This document shows, one piece after another, positions 23,190 to 34,614 of a stretch of 64,000 bases of DNA; positions within the stretch are counted from its first letter, which is position 1, and the number at the start of each line of letters is the position of its first letter. This stretch comes from Gautieria morchelliformis (Eukaryota; Basidiomycota; Agaricomycetes; Gomphales; Gomphaceae). The notes beneath the pieces are model-generated. The model was not told where the DNA came from, ran no database searches, and saw nothing but the letters and a program-made list of their open reading frames with translations. The translations under genes were made by a program, and so were the position numbers. The stretch is taken from NCBI GenBank assembly GCA_015179125.1, contig WHVA01000004.1, positions 496,001 to 560,000 of the forward strand, given 5' to 3'.

Positions 23190-24503
23190 ATGCCGGTTTG
23201 CACAACCTGCACTTTGCCTATCGAGCACCTTTACACCGTGTATCAGTCCGAGAACAATCTTCGCCTAGAGCAATGTGTTAGTGTGTTCTATGAATCAGAG
23301 GACATGCCAGCCGCTCACATCAATGTCCGCCGTGACAGCCCCGGTGCCTCTGTTTTGCAGATCCATATGTCGAGTACGATAGTTTGGCGTTGCTCTTAGA
23401 TTTGATTCTACTCAAAAGAGGAGTCTACCGACATCTTCTTTTTAACCGTGGAACTTCCCCTAAAAGAGCGCCAGGGGCGACTGCTGTGAGCGGGGTGACC
23501 AAATCGACCATAGAAAGCAACGCGGAGGAGCGTGAACAAGTGAGTTATGCATGAGACGATGGTAATGAATACAAATTCCCGGAATTTAGAATAGAAGATG
23601 GACAGTATTCAAATTAGGCATTACGTTGATGATGATTGATGCTTGTGAGGCATATTTTACTTTTCAAAGGCGACGTTTATTAAGCTGTCTTTTGAACATA
23701 GTTATTCGTTGGTCTAACCACTGTGGGTTTCTTTCATTTCCACGAAATTTCTCCTGTAAGGTAGTCGCTCTCACCGTTAGACCCCATGGGAGTTAGCATC
23801 CTGGGCGAAGCAACTCCTTGGAATCGCGAAGCTAGAGACTTATTCATAAAAACGTTGGCAGGGTGTTTTACAGGTTAGTTAAACGCCTAGTCCATGTCCG
23901 AGCTCTCTGAAGGTCGCAGAAACCGTCAGTTTCCACGTGGGAGTCACCACAGGCTGCGTTTTGGTACTTCGCCTCCTCCGCATGGTGTCACGAAAGCCTC
24001 CTTCAGCAATTAGACTGGAATTTAGGTGTGGTTGCCGTTGTGTTATGCCTCGGTTCATTTCATGAATTCTCCAGGGCGTCGCACGTTCCCTTGACGCTCC
24101 TGTACTCATCGTTGACGAAGCTTTTTCTCCTTTTCATGCTTTCCATCTGGCGTCCCGAGAACGCGGTGTCCGCCTCTACGTCATGGAAGTCATACAGCAA
24201 CCCTGTGATCAATAGCGCATTAGAGTTGTTAGATGAGGACAAACTGGACCGTCAATGGGTGGTGAGGAACATTCTTGGTGGTATGGCCGCAGGATTCGGA
24301 TTAAGAGGTATATCAAACACTTGGGGGGCGACTTCCTGTGGTTAATGCGCATCCGAATAGTCGTCCTTGATTGCCATCCTGTTATCACCGCGTTGGTCAT
24401 TCTGGGCGGGTGGTGTGTCAAAACTTCGGTATCAAGCGTTGCTTCTGAATGGATAGGAGGCACAGATGGGGATGACGCTTGGCTGGCATATTCCATTCCA
24501 TGA
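23190..24503 (+). CDS. ARV1: ARV1-family ER lipid/sterol homeostasis protein
   Basis: ARV1 is an ER membrane protein needed for sterol distribution and GPI-anchor assembly. It starts MPVCTTCTLPIEHLYTVY with the Cys-x2-Cys of the N-terminal Arv1 homology domain, then NLRLEQC. After an intron ending TTTTGCAG come DPYVEYDSLALLLDLILL and RGVYRHLLFNRG. Further exons give VFKLGITLMMIDAFIRWSN, WNREARDLFIKTLAGCF, TVSFHVGVTTGC, HVPLTLLYSSLTKLFLLFML, the family signature LDEDKLDRQWVVRN and GMAAGFGLR. The last exon is hydrophobic and ends at 24501-24503. Several segments are membrane helices. Exon joins around 23277-23360 and 23540-23870 are not fully fixed. Convergent with the HSBP1-like gene, with 83 bp between stops. 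Confidence 0.88.
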
Positions 24504-24586
24504 GGCGGGTCTATCTTACTGCGCAGAAATACATGTAGGGACAAAATTGCGTGGGGGGTTGTGGTTGTGGTTGTCATTATTACTGA

Positions 24587-25118
24587 TTACTGTGTACTTC
24601 CTCTCAAGCTCTGAGGCCTTACAGCGGGGGTGCCAGGTGTGGGAGAGCTTGGCGTGCTGCCTATATCTCCACTGAGGAGCTCTTGGATAGAGCTTTCCAA
24701 AGAATCGATTCGAGACGACATCTGTGACACTGTATTTTGGCAATACAAGATGAGAAGAATATATCGTACAGCCCGAGCACAGGCCTGGGCATGCGAACGG
24801 ACGCACTTCGGTCAAGTACCTGAGTCGACAACTCGTCGAAGTTGCTCTCTAACTGACTCAGCACAGTTTCCACCTATAGTCGTATACTAATACTGAGTTG
24901 TTTGTTTGCGAGTTATAATATGTAGTTCTCACAAAAGCTGTAAGCTCGTGAGGGTTGGAAATATTTTCTGGCTGTATTACTATTGGTGATGTGCCTGCTT
25001 GCAGGTTAGGGCTCGGGTTCATACGAGTGCTCGGCGAGCCTGGCTTTGAAGGAGTAGGAGTATTGATGTTTGCACTGTTAGGTGCGAGGTTCAGAGGCGT
25101 CGCCTTTACTGGAGGCAT
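24587..25118 (-). CDS. Heat shock factor binding protein 1-like coiled-coil protein
   Basis: HSBP1 is a small coiled-coil protein that binds heat shock factor trimers, and homologues also act in actin/endosome complexes. Exon 1 starts MPPVKATPLNLAPNSANI with a Ser/Pro/Asn-rich N-terminus to NPHELTAFV. Exon 2 reads ETVLSQLESNFDELSTQ. Exon 3 reads VSQMSSRIDSLESSIQELL and ends in a Pro/Ser-rich tail with the stop at 24587-24589. The heptad pattern over about 45 residues and the SQ.ESNFDELS..V..MSSRID.LE wording match the family well. The N-terminal extension and Pro-rich tail are longer than in animal HSBP1, as is usual in fungi. Confidence 0.8.
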
Positions 25119-25532
25119 GGGCTGTAAGGAACTACGGTATATCGTCTACACGTGCGCGGAGGCGCCTACTACTAGTCTCGATCGTTCTAGGTCCGAAGGT
25201 CCGAAGTGGGCCGTGGCGCGAGGTGTAGATGAGTGAAGCTCACCCTCGTTAGCTGTGGCAGGCTGATAAGCACGACTGGTATCTCACATAAAGCATCATA
25301 AGAGGGGTGTTACTGTAATACTTACCCTGGAGAAAGAGTAACAAATTCCAACTTGGAAAATCCACTGGAAATTCTAAATTCTAAGGTTGCTTCACGGTTT
25401 TTGAGTGTTTTTGCCAGGACATTGAATGAAAATTGATTGTTTTGTCAGAGAGATTGGCTCCAGAAACATGTAAAAAGGATGACCTGAAGCCTCACAAGTA
25501 GTGAATATTAGGACTCAATGTCTCTCTCTTAA
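25119..25532. other. Upstream region of the HSBP1-like gene
   Basis: About 410 bp. No coding feature. Its right end is the target site of the LINE derivative. Confidence 0.4.
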
Positions 25533-25545
25533 CAGTTCCCATGTT

Positions 25546-27047
25546 TTTTTTTTTTTTTTTTTTTTTTTTCCCATTTTATGTCTTTTGGGGCAGCGCCCTA
25601 TGTAAGACGGTATATACATTTTCTTCCTTGTGTTTTCTCCCTCTCTCCTTTAGACCTCTATCTCTGCTTATGCTCGAGGGGCATGGCCCTGAGCGTGTCC
25701 GTGCCTTTGTTGGGCGAGGTGTGGGGGGGTGTGTGGCTGTGCGCCTGGTGACTCTCGACCTTTGGCCTGTTTGTCTCCTTCTTTGGTCCTCCTCTCATTG
25801 CATTGTAGTTTATCTCTCCTTCAGGCATGATACAGACCGTCTGCTGTTGCAGCACTCCAGGTGTGCCGGTCAAGAAGGGATTGACGAGCCCTGCAAAGCT
25901 TTCGGTCAGTCGCTCCATGGGATCCATTGCAGAGGGCGCATTTCGGTGTGACATGTGGACACATTGACTCCTGGCACGTATTCTGGTCAGGGCACTTGCA
26001 GTTGAATGTAGTGTGTGGGCCCGCGCATGTTCCACATTTCGTGGTGGCTTTGTATGATCGAGCAAAGTGGCCTATGCCATAGCAGTTGAAGCATTGTGGG
26101 GGATGCCGTATGAAACGTGTGGTCGAGTGAAGGCGTCCTCGGTATGCAATGTGTTGTTGGATACAGTTGTTGGATGCATGGTGATCAGTTAGATATAGGA
26201 CAAGGGATGAGTGCGCCTTCTGACGTAGCTGTGGAGAGCGGGAGACAAATTCAGCACGTTGCAGCATGGAAGGATGGGGAATGATGTGCTCATTATCGTC
26301 CAGCAGCGTTGCGATGTCATCACTGTCTCAGTCTGGATCAAATGTAGTGGGGATGGCATGAACGATCACCGGGTAAGTCTTTGGGGCGATATGCAGGTTT
26401 GTTGATAATACTGGGAGCCATCGGTGAGCTTTCTTGATTATCGCGTCATGTTCGTGCTCTGAGCCCGCTGCTAGCCATATATCACCGCTTCGGTGCCGTC
26501 CTGCTGCTCGGACGCAAAGTACGCTCTCCTCCTCCTCCTGCTCTCCTTCTGGGTCTGGATCCCAGCCTCGCGGGAGCAAGGCTTTGTTAATCTCCTTCCT
26601 CAACTCTGAGTCCAGGAAATCCTCGAGGGCTGGGTTCTGTCGGTCGATGTGTGATAGCGTGATATGATGTTTGGTGTCACGGTGGGGTTTGATACGTGTC
26701 ACGCATGCTGGTGAGCTGGCTGTGGCTGGCGCGCAAGATTGGGGTTCGCTAGCGGGTGCCGTAAGGCCAATGTGTGTTGAGATTGCCTCCAATTTTTTAC
26801 AGACAGATGAAAGATGCAAGTTAAGGCAAGGAATCTCAAGTTTTTCTCGTGCGGATGAGATTAGTTCGCGAGCGCTATGCAGTGTGTCGATAGGGATAGT
26901 GCATGTCTTTGCAGTTCTTGTTTTCGGGAGGGCTATGCTGTGGATTAGTTCGTATAGAGTGCCGAGAGTAGCTTGGATGGTGTCTGCAGGTACAGAGGGG
27001 GTAGTTTCGCCGTTATCTGCGCTGGCAGGTGGTGGTCGGAGCGCATC
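25546..27047 (-). mobile_element. ORF1-only LINE derivative, copy 1
   Basis: Non-LTR retroposon of about 1.5 kb on the minus strand. It ends in a 26-nt T run on the plus strand (25544-25569, the poly(A) tail) and is flanked by a 13-bp duplication cagttcccatgtt at 25533-25545 and 27048-27060. It carries only a gag-like ORF1. The reverse transcriptase/endonuclease ORF2 is missing: after the ORF1 end only about 250 bp remain before the poly(A). The second copy (59040-60656) has the same 5' and 3' ends. Confidence 0.85.
25821..27047 (-). pseudogene. LINE ORF1 (gag-like, three zinc knuckles), one stop
   Basis: Nucleic-acid-binding ORF1 protein of an L1/Tad-type element. The frame runs from LRPPPASADNGETTPSVP to FDPD, meets one TGA at about 26326-26328, and continues with LQRAEFVSRSPQLRQK to GLYHA. 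The stop is a C-to-T change: copy 2 has CGA at this position. The C-terminal part has three CCHC knuckles: CFNCYGIGHFARSY (last Cys changed to Tyr here, intact in copy 2), CGTCAGPHTTFNC and CALCNGSHGATDR (last Cys changed to Arg here). No in-frame ATG is evident at the element's 5' end in this copy. Confidence 0.8.
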
Positions 27048-27060
27048 CAGTTCCCATGTT

Positions 27061-28265
27061 CTGAACAACTTCACAGCATTTTTGCATGGCATAAATTGCT
27101 CTCTGGCTCTAAGTGAACATTTTCGCTTTGGTAATTACATCTCATTTACCACGGTCGTAGGTATTTACTTATTTATTTTCTACCTATAACAGCCCAGGCC
27201 TCAGGGTTTAACCGGTTCGAAGCGAATGCTGCCGAAGTTTTATTCTTGACTGCCATTTCAACTCTTAGCTTCGATAGTCGACTAATTTTTTTGGGGGGCA
27301 CTAATGCTGCCTTGTTAGAAGGAAAGCTGTACTTACACTATGTTGAGTCATGTTGATTTGAATTACATTGTCTTATCCCAAAAATCTATTGACCGATGGG
27401 ATCTGCTGGCCATGCATCCGCGCGGGATCAGAGTTTGCGAAGATTGTTAATGAGTTCCATATTGAATCGCCTTACTGGACCCCCTCGTTTCACATATATT
27501 CCTCCAAACCAATAGTGCTTGGAATTGAGAATGTCGCCGTGACATTGAGCAGAATTCGATGGGCATAGCGAGTTGACGAATCCAAGGCCAATTAGATACC
27601 GTACATCAAAAAATTTCACGGTGAGCCAACCCCGGACTCCTTCGTATAAGAAGAGATTTTGACCGAGAAGCAAAGGCATGCCCACACCAAACCGTAGGCG
27701 GCCCAGTCGCCGAAACAAGAGTTGTCATGCCCGTGAAGGAAGTCCCATGGGTCAAGCTTCAAGTTGGCACCGAAATCAGACGGAGGGTCGCTTTGGCCAA
27801 TGGCCTACAAAGGTGAATGGGATATATATTACCAAACTGCTTTTGGTAACTATGCCTAAGCCCGCGAAATAGAGCCAAGCGACGGTAACAGACCTTTGGA
27901 GTATAAAAGTCCATGATGTTGGCAAGTCAGCATGTGTAAGTGCATTTGATCATGCATGAGGGCGAAGCATGACAGCAAGTAAGTCAAAATGGACTCGCTG
28001 TGCGCCAAAGATGTGCCGACTCAGGATGGGGGCACGGAGCGATCGTCAACGACCCCTAACGGAAAGTCGTAGCATCCAGGAACAAAAATTGCCAACGCGG
28101 TCTTTTGAGAATGCACCGTCGCCGGTACCACATCGCACATACGGGCACTGGTAGCTTGACAAGCTGAAACTACGGATCACAAAAAGCCCATCTCAAATGC
28201 GGGATATTAAAACAGTTGGCACGAGATTGAGAAACGAAAATTGCATACCAGCAAATTGTCCGATG
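27061..28265. other. No confirmed gene; one unassigned coding-like stretch
   Basis: A minus-strand frame at 27428-27718 (for example DILNSKHYWFGGIYVKRG) has coding-like composition, but no family was recognised and no neighbouring exons could be joined. The rest appears non-coding. Confidence 0.3.
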
Positions 28266-28911
28266 TCACCCCATATCATCACGATCAAACGAGAGCAACC
28301 CTTTCTTGGACTTTCTGGACTTCTTTGGGTTTTGCCTCACATCTTCAGATTTGCTACTCCCATCTGGGGCCTTCCTTTTCGATCCAGTGGTCCCCCCTTC
28401 CTTATTCTTTTTGGACGAAAATGACAGACCAGATGGAGCGTCGGTAAGTTTCTTTGATGCCTCGCCGGGAGTAGGTTCTTTTAAAGGCTCAGAAGACTCC
28501 GATTCCGGCGGCAGGGGCGGAAGACCCTGTGCTAATCAAGAGGTAAGGACAATAATGTAAGATTAACACACCGCCCAGCACTGCTGGTGGAGGCTCACCT
28601 TTACGCCTCTCATTCTTCACCTCTAGCTCGGTCAAATGCTTTCCTTCCTTCAGGACCACTACCAGTGGCTTCTCGTCAACATCATCCTCATCATCCGACC
28701 CTCTTTTATCGTCTTCAGGTCGTTCTGGTATAGGAGGGCGACGTTCTCGACCGAACTCATCAATGCCATCTAAATACTGGGGTTCATCATCATCGTCTTC
28801 TGTCGCCCGGCCAGCAACTTGATTCTGGAGTTTTACAAGAAACGAAGGCGTTTGGCTTTTGTAAGCCAGACGGGAAGAAAGCTGGTGGCGAGTAGGTTCT
28901 TTAGGTGGCAT
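28266..28911 (-). CDS. DUF4604-domain protein, 192 aa
   Basis: Small, highly charged and probably nuclear protein of unknown function, conserved in fungi. Two exons, 28911-28599 and 28531-28266, with a 67-bp intron; the total is 579 nt in frame. The start is MPPKEPTRHQLSSRLAYKSQ, the classic family opening, followed by TPSFLVKLQNQVAGR. An acidic region comes next, then PLVVVLKEGKHLTELEV. The tail is Lys-rich (PKKSRKSKKGLLSFDRDDMG), as in other members. It is divergent from TFB2, with only 60 bp between start codons. Confidence 0.85.
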
Positions 28912-28971
28912 TGTCGCTTTGCGAACATACAGGAGAATTAGCTCCGCCACTTATGTAATCTGCACAAAGCA
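28912..28971. promoter_or_regulatory. 60-bp divergent promoter of the DUF4604 gene and TFB2
   Basis: The whole gap between the two start codons is 60 bp, so both transcripts must start within it or inside the opposite coding region. No TATA box is evident. Confidence 0.45.
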
Positions 28972-31063
28972 ATGCCACCGGCAGCTGCACGGGGATTAGA
29001 TGCTATTCCGCATTCATTGTTACCATTTCTTCAATCCCAATCACAAAATTCATTAACTCGACTTTACTCTCGTCCGTCGTCATGTCTAGCCATTTTTCGG
29101 TGCGCGTTACGGTCTTGTGGCTATCCGATTCTTATAGACTTGCTGTGGAAGCCTTTTGGGACCAATGGAAAGGCAGATCGTGATGAATCTGCTTTGGATA
29201 GATTCGTCTGTTCTAACATCAACTCTGGATTCTTGGATAATGCGAGACGGACGAAAGTATGTCTTGCAGCCCTGCAAAGACGAACGTCACAGAGAGTTGC
29301 ATTCTACAGACATTATGAAGCCGCTATTGCCTCGCTCGCACGTTTACACATTATTATGAACCCTTCTTCTAAATTAACCTTGAATTCTACTCTCAAATCG
29401 GCATTTAGAATGGCAATTACGGGAGAGTATGTGCCCATTTGGGTATCCGAGATATTCAACTGACTTGGTGATAGTGGGGAGCATCGAAGTTTTGGAGTTC
29501 CAACAGAGAGAGGTGAAAAGCGGTCTGCAAGTGTCGAAGTCTTGGATGCATATGCTGTAGAACGCTGGGAGGTATATATATAACTCTAGTCTAAGCTGAC
29601 TATTGATTCGTTGATTTTCTTTCATTTTGCAGACTATTCTTCATTTTATGGTCTCGTCTGGAACTGGTCAAGTGCCAGCAAAACCATCACAAGGTGTATT
29701 ATATCTTTTACAACGAAGTGGCTTGATGGCAACAATGCTGTCACAATCGTACGTGCTTGTGCCTGTTTGCAACGTTTGTTGCATGTTTACCATGTAACTG
29801 TTAACATGCGTCTGACGGCATCAGGGGAACAAACATGAAAATCACTTCTGCAGGATTTCAATTTCTTCTGCATTCACCACACGAACAGCTATGGACCCTT
29901 CTCCTACAATACCTACACATGGCAGAAGTATGATCTGTGTTTGCAATTGGAAAATAGCTCAGAGCCCAACGTATATTTCTCTCTTGCAGGAACGACAAAT
30001 GGATCTAGTTGAAGTGCTCAGCTTCTTACTGATGTTGTCGACCATGGAGCTGGGCCAGGATTACTCCACCGAAAATCTTAGTCCGACGCAGCTTACTATG
30101 CTTGAGGATCTGCGAGACTATGGACTTGTTTGGCAGCGGAAAGTAGGCAGGCTTATTTTGCAGTCATCTTGTCACTTTGGTTTGCTATTCCTTACTAAGG
30201 CTAACTGTGCCGGCCGTCCCAGCCTTCATCTCGTCGGTTCAATCCCACACGCCTAGCTACCACACTGACGTCATCGTCCCCACCATTACCCACTACCTCG
30301 AGTACCGGCAATTTAACGCAACACGCAGAATCAATCTCGGATGGATTTATCATCCTCGAGACTAATTACCGACTGTACGCATACACAGGTAAGAGGTGTT
30401 GTTTTTGTTTTTGTTTTTATTTTTTTGCTTGTACTCTACTTATATATTGGCTCGCAACTCTGTGATATAGATAATCCATTGCAGACAGCGGTTCTTAATC
30501 TCTTTGCAACGCTGAAATCTCGCTTCCCAAACCTCGTGGTTGGGAGTATTACACGCGACAGCGTGAAAAAGGCCCTAGCCAATGGCATTAGTGCTGATCA
30601 GGTCCATTTGTCTCCGAATGTTGTTGTGTCATATTAAACTCTCTTTGAATGATCTGCAGATAATCAGCTACTTGACGGCACATGCACATCCTCAGATGCG
30701 GAAAAACGTATTTGGGTCCTTCATTCTATCCGTGGTCATTCATAATGAATTCGCGTAGAATCCATTATTACCTGTGACCGTTCAAGATCAAATTCGATTA
30801 TGGGAGCTGGAGAAAAATCGTCTCAAGTCACAGGACGGTGCGGGCTGTGTTCTCGTCCGTTGGTCCTAACTTAAATGCCGGAGTCGCCAGGCTATTTATA
30901 CACGGCATTTGCGTCTCAAGCAGACTATGAATTCGTGCTCGACTATGCTCGGAAATTGGGTGTAGTGCTATGGGAGAACTCGGCAAAACGCTGCTTTTTC
31001 GGGACATTAGAGGGACATGTCAATGTCCGAGGGTTCATCGAGCGGAGAACCGGTGGCGGATAG
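28972..31063 (+). CDS. TFB2: TFIIH core subunit TFB2 (p52/GTF2H4)
   Basis: Subunit of transcription/repair factor TFIIH that anchors and stimulates the XPB-type helicase, with roles in promoter opening and nucleotide excision repair. It starts MPPAAARGLDAIPHSLLPFL. Exon 1 (28972-29426) includes LTRLYSRPSSCLAIFRCALR and LTLNSTLKSAFRMAITG. Further exons give SVEVLDAYAVERWE, TILHFMVSSGTGQ, PSQGVLYLLQRSGLMATML, EERQMDLVEVLSFL-like text, ELGQDYSTENLSPTQLTMLE and GFIILETNYRLYAYT. These are followed by NLFATLKSRFPNLVVGSITR, VQDQIRLWELEKNRLKSQ and the C-terminal domain DYEFVLDYARKLGVVLWEN to FIERRTGGG. At least eight exons; all checked joins keep frame. Identification is firm. Confidence 0.92.
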
Positions 31064-31240
31064 CATAGTGCCGAATAGAATTAGCTTCTACAGCAGGCCA
31101 CGACGCGCGAATCCCGGAACATTCTCAGATTTTCTGTCCCTTCGGATCTGTATATACACTGTACTTAGTGTAGCTGGTGCTTATAAGATTCCCAGCCACC
31201 GCTACTTACGCGTCGAGAGCACGTGACGGTGACGCAAGTC

Positions 31241-32444
31241 ATGGCTTCTCTTTCAGTGCACTCAGCTGCACAAAACAGTATGTTTTACATTTGGAGGCTA
31301 TACTCTGATACAGATGCTAGGGTCACATAGATCAACTCTCTCTTCTCCGTTCACTCCTTGCAGAAAATCCCACTCAGCTCAATGTAGCGGACGCGGTGCG
31401 GCCACCTTGACGGTTTCAGACGTATCATGCATTTCCTTATTCCCGCATGGGATATATGCTTAGGATGGTCGCACGGCATTGCACTGGGCATCCACTTCTC
31501 CAGGCGGCATCGAGATTGTTCAGTTTCTGCTTGAGCAGAGAGGCATAGAAGTGGACAAGTCGGATGATAGTGGATGGTCACCCCTTCACATTGCAGGTAA
31601 ATCATTCTATCCCTAGCAGTGAGGACTTGGGTATGCACGATTGTTCCAGTGAGCGCAGGACGCGAAGGCGTGGTTCGAGAGCTACTTGGTGCAGGGGCAT
31701 ATGTGAATAAAACGAATGATAAAGGTCTCACATCCTTGTGCGTCGTGTGCTTTCCGTTCAATCGGTGTCAGTTAATATAATAAGTCTTATAGACATTATG
31801 CTGCATCGAAGTCGCGAATTTCAGTGAGTGTGGCCCATCACTACGTTCCCAGATGGCTAAAGGAAGGCAGATTGGTCAACTACTAATATCCCGCGGTGCA
31901 GACGTTAGTTGTTTTACAGCGCATTTCTACTCCTATTTATGCCCTGCCAGATCAATGCAAAGGATCGCGCAAATCAACATCCTCTGTAGGCCTTTCCTAA
32001 GCAATGTCTGTATGCACCCTTGAGATTGATGGCTGGTTCGAGGCATCGTGCTGCGACCACTGGATCAACTGGGTTCGTGTCACTGCTTCTCAAGCCACCA
32101 GAGGGTGCTCCAAAGACACGTTTGAACACTGCAGACCGTATCGGTTAGTTGTGCACACCAACCCCACTACATGCTAGCTTATTGCGCATATACAGGGAAT
32201 ACACCATTACACCTTGCCATGGAGTCGGGACACGCAGAGGTTGCTGTACTGCTTATTGAATCCGGCGCAGATCGCCATCGTGTTCGTGTCCCCGGTTGAT
32301 CTCACGCGACATAAAAGCTTATGTCTGTATAAATGTCAGCTTAATCATGATAGTCAAGCACCGGAGGAAGTCGAAGGCGTGGGGGGGCAGGAGCAGAAGC
32401 GAGTACGGGAGTATGTGGTCGACAGAGTTGGCAAAGCCCAATGA
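31241..32444 (+). CDS. NAS6: Ankyrin-repeat 26S proteasome assembly chaperone NAS6/gankyrin
   Basis: NAS6 (PSMD10) binds the Rpt3 ATPase during assembly of the 19S regulatory particle. It starts MASLSVHSAAQN at 31241 and continues across short introns. Ankyrin repeats follow in order: GRTALHWASTSPGGIEIVQF, DDSGWSPLHIA, AGREGVVRELLGAGAYVNKT, LHYAASKSRI, GQLLISRGADINAKDRANQH, LHRAATTGSTGFVSLLL and GNTPLHLAMESGHAEVAVLL with ESGADRHR. The last exon gives EEVEGVGGQEQKRVREYVVD and stops at 32442-32444. The number of repeats and the C-terminal QEQKRVR..V end match fungal NAS6. Seven or more small exons; exact joins near 31780-31960 are approximate. Confidence 0.82.
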
Positions 32445-32743
32445 TCTTCTGGTACACTACACACGCAATGGCGAAACTTTACCTTTACCCAGCCTCGAAA
32501 AGTGAATGCGATGTGTAACGATATACATTGAGGGCCTGATTCTTCTTGATTCTAGTTCTCGAGAGTCCCGCTTTGACCGCGATCCACGGCGTCGGTGAGA
32601 AAAAATCATATATTACACGGCGGGACGTCCCGTAGTATTATTTGGTCCAGACTGGGGTGTGTTCGGTTTCATGTGAGACCTATTTCACAGATCCAGTCCG
32701 ATGTCGATACAAAACGCACGGCTAGATTATACAGAAACTCACT

Positions 32744-34614
32744 TCACACATAGACAGCCACTGCACCACGCTTCGGGTCCATTTTCCATAACCCGCCCAC
32801 CTTCACACTAGCATGTAATTGTTCACACCCAGGCACGGGACACGTCCACTCGTAGCGATCCTCAATAACCTCTGTCTTCACGACATTACGTTTCCGTCTG
32901 GATCCACGTCTCGTCGAAGACGAACCTCCGCGGTTCATGGTAAAGGGTGTGGCTGGATGGCGAGCGGAGCGGCGAGTGGAGCCAGCGTTAACAGCTGAAG
33001 AGGATGACATGCTGGCGCGTCGCGGGCGAAGACGAGACCGTATGGAGGTATCATTAGGAGGAAGAGTATCTGCAGGGTCAGCAGCTGGGGACGGGAGATG
33101 CGGTGTTTCCGAGTCGTTAAGTATCGGGGCTGGAGGATGAAAAGGCGGAGCAAAGGCTTTGCCTTTACCCTTGACGTCGAGAGCTGTAACCGACCCGCCC
33201 GCCTCAGTCTTATCACCGTCCAGTTCGCCGGCTCCTTTTGCCTTAGGGTTATCATGACGAGTGATATCATTGTTCCCGGGCCCCTTTTCCCTAACCGGCT
33301 GCATTAGATGGTCCACACACTTTCCATCCAGGACGTGGCCGCATCTTAAACCCCACACGCGTCTGCCTTTCTTTTCCTCTTCGCTACTGACATCCACCAT
33401 CCCGTCGGCGTTCGCCAATAAGGGATCCAGACACTTTGCACAAACGAGGATTTCAGACCCATCTACTTTGGAGTCGCCTTCCTCCTCCTCTGTCCCAAAA
33501 TCGTACGTCCAGCCTGGGGCTGCGCGTTCTGGATGTGTCATCCGGCTGTCGTAATCTGGACTGGGGCCAGGTGGGCCAGGTGCAGCATCTCTGCGACCCC
33601 ACTGTCCCAAGCCACCAAAAAGGATTGTCTGAGGACGTCCAAACTCGAGCGTACGGAAATCAACAGGTATACGCTGCAAGCGGATGGCATCCCGTCGATC
33701 GTCTCCCGATAAAACTGACGAGAAAAATCTGCCAAAGAAGTTGGCAGCGCGATTCAATCCTGGGGCGTCGTCGGCTTCGTCGGCCTCGTCGGTCTCGTCA
33801 ACCTCGTCACCCTCGTCAAAAAGCTCATCATAACTCTCAGAGCGACGAAAGTGCACCTGAGCTCGAGGACCATGGGGATGTCCAGGGTTGTTCCTTTGGT
33901 AGAGAAGCCCTCCACCGAGCTGTATACCATTCCGATTACCATTACCGCCGTTGTCATCACCGTTGTTAGCGGGTCGTGCAGGCTCGTCAAACGGAAGACG
34001 GATACGTGGTTGATTGCTGTTTATTGGCTGAGGGAGGAGGGTAAAAGGCATAGGCTCGGCAATGATCGGAGGAACAGGAGGAACAGGATGGTGTTGTGGC
34101 TGAGGTGGGGGCGGGGAAAAGATTCGGAATGGTGCATACGAAGCTACGTAACCCAAATTAGTGACCATCTAGACGCATGGGATAGGAACATACATCCTCC
34201 ACCTCTTCTGCGGACACCACCCCACCTGTGTGCATGACTCGCGCTTGAGGACTCGGCGGGTGGTCCTTGTTCCTCATCGCTGTCCAGAACGACGATGGGC
34301 CGATTTTGAGCACCATTGCTGTTTGGGCGATATTCTTGGGTCCGGGTCCTCCCACCAGCAGGTGTATCCCTGAAAGAGTCGGCCCCCGCAACACTTTGTC
34401 GAGCAGCCCGTGGCTCTTCGTCCATGGCAATCGGTAGTGACGACTGCCCACTTTGGGTAGAACGAGGGCTAATATAGCTCTCTATCGGTATGCTGTCGTC
34501 GTCGTCCACGTTGATGACTGGCGCATGCGATGTGCGATGAGAGGCTGGTGCTGTAAGGCGCTGATGTGGGGAGTGCGTAACAAGGCTTGGTTGACCAACT
34601 TCCGCGGTAGACAT
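32744..34614 (-). CDS. RING-like protein with two SUMO-interacting motifs, 606 aa
   Basis: Two exons, 34614-34194 and 34143-32744, with a 50-bp intron (GTATGT..ACGTAG) and a combined length in frame. The N-terminal part is disordered and has two SUMO-interacting-motif patterns: VINVDDDD (residues 33-40) and IVVLDSDEE (about 105-118). The C-terminal part has a split zinc-binding RING-like set: CAKC, then LRCGHVLDGKCVDHL, and about 120 residues later WTCPVPGCEQLH. The region between is low complexity. SIMs plus a RING suggest a SUMO-targeted ubiquitin ligase or related nuclear regulator; this is inference. The long insert before the last Cys pair is unusual for a canonical RING. Confidence 0.65.

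Noticed and set aside
25544-25569. Poly(T) run as a terminator or assembly artefact
   Set aside because: It is the complement of the LINE poly(A) tail, flanked by the target duplication.
25658-26065. Second minus-strand frame overlapping the LINE ORF1 end
   Set aside because: Mostly a frame shadow of ORF1. Only its MPEGE.. part may be an ORF2 start, and this is covered in the LINE findings.
26671-27189. 172-codon plus-strand frame with hydrophobic end
   Set aside because: Antisense to LINE ORF1 and running into flanking DNA; chance frame.
33436-33969. 177-codon plus-strand frame
   Set aside because: Antisense shadow of the SIM-RING protein exon.
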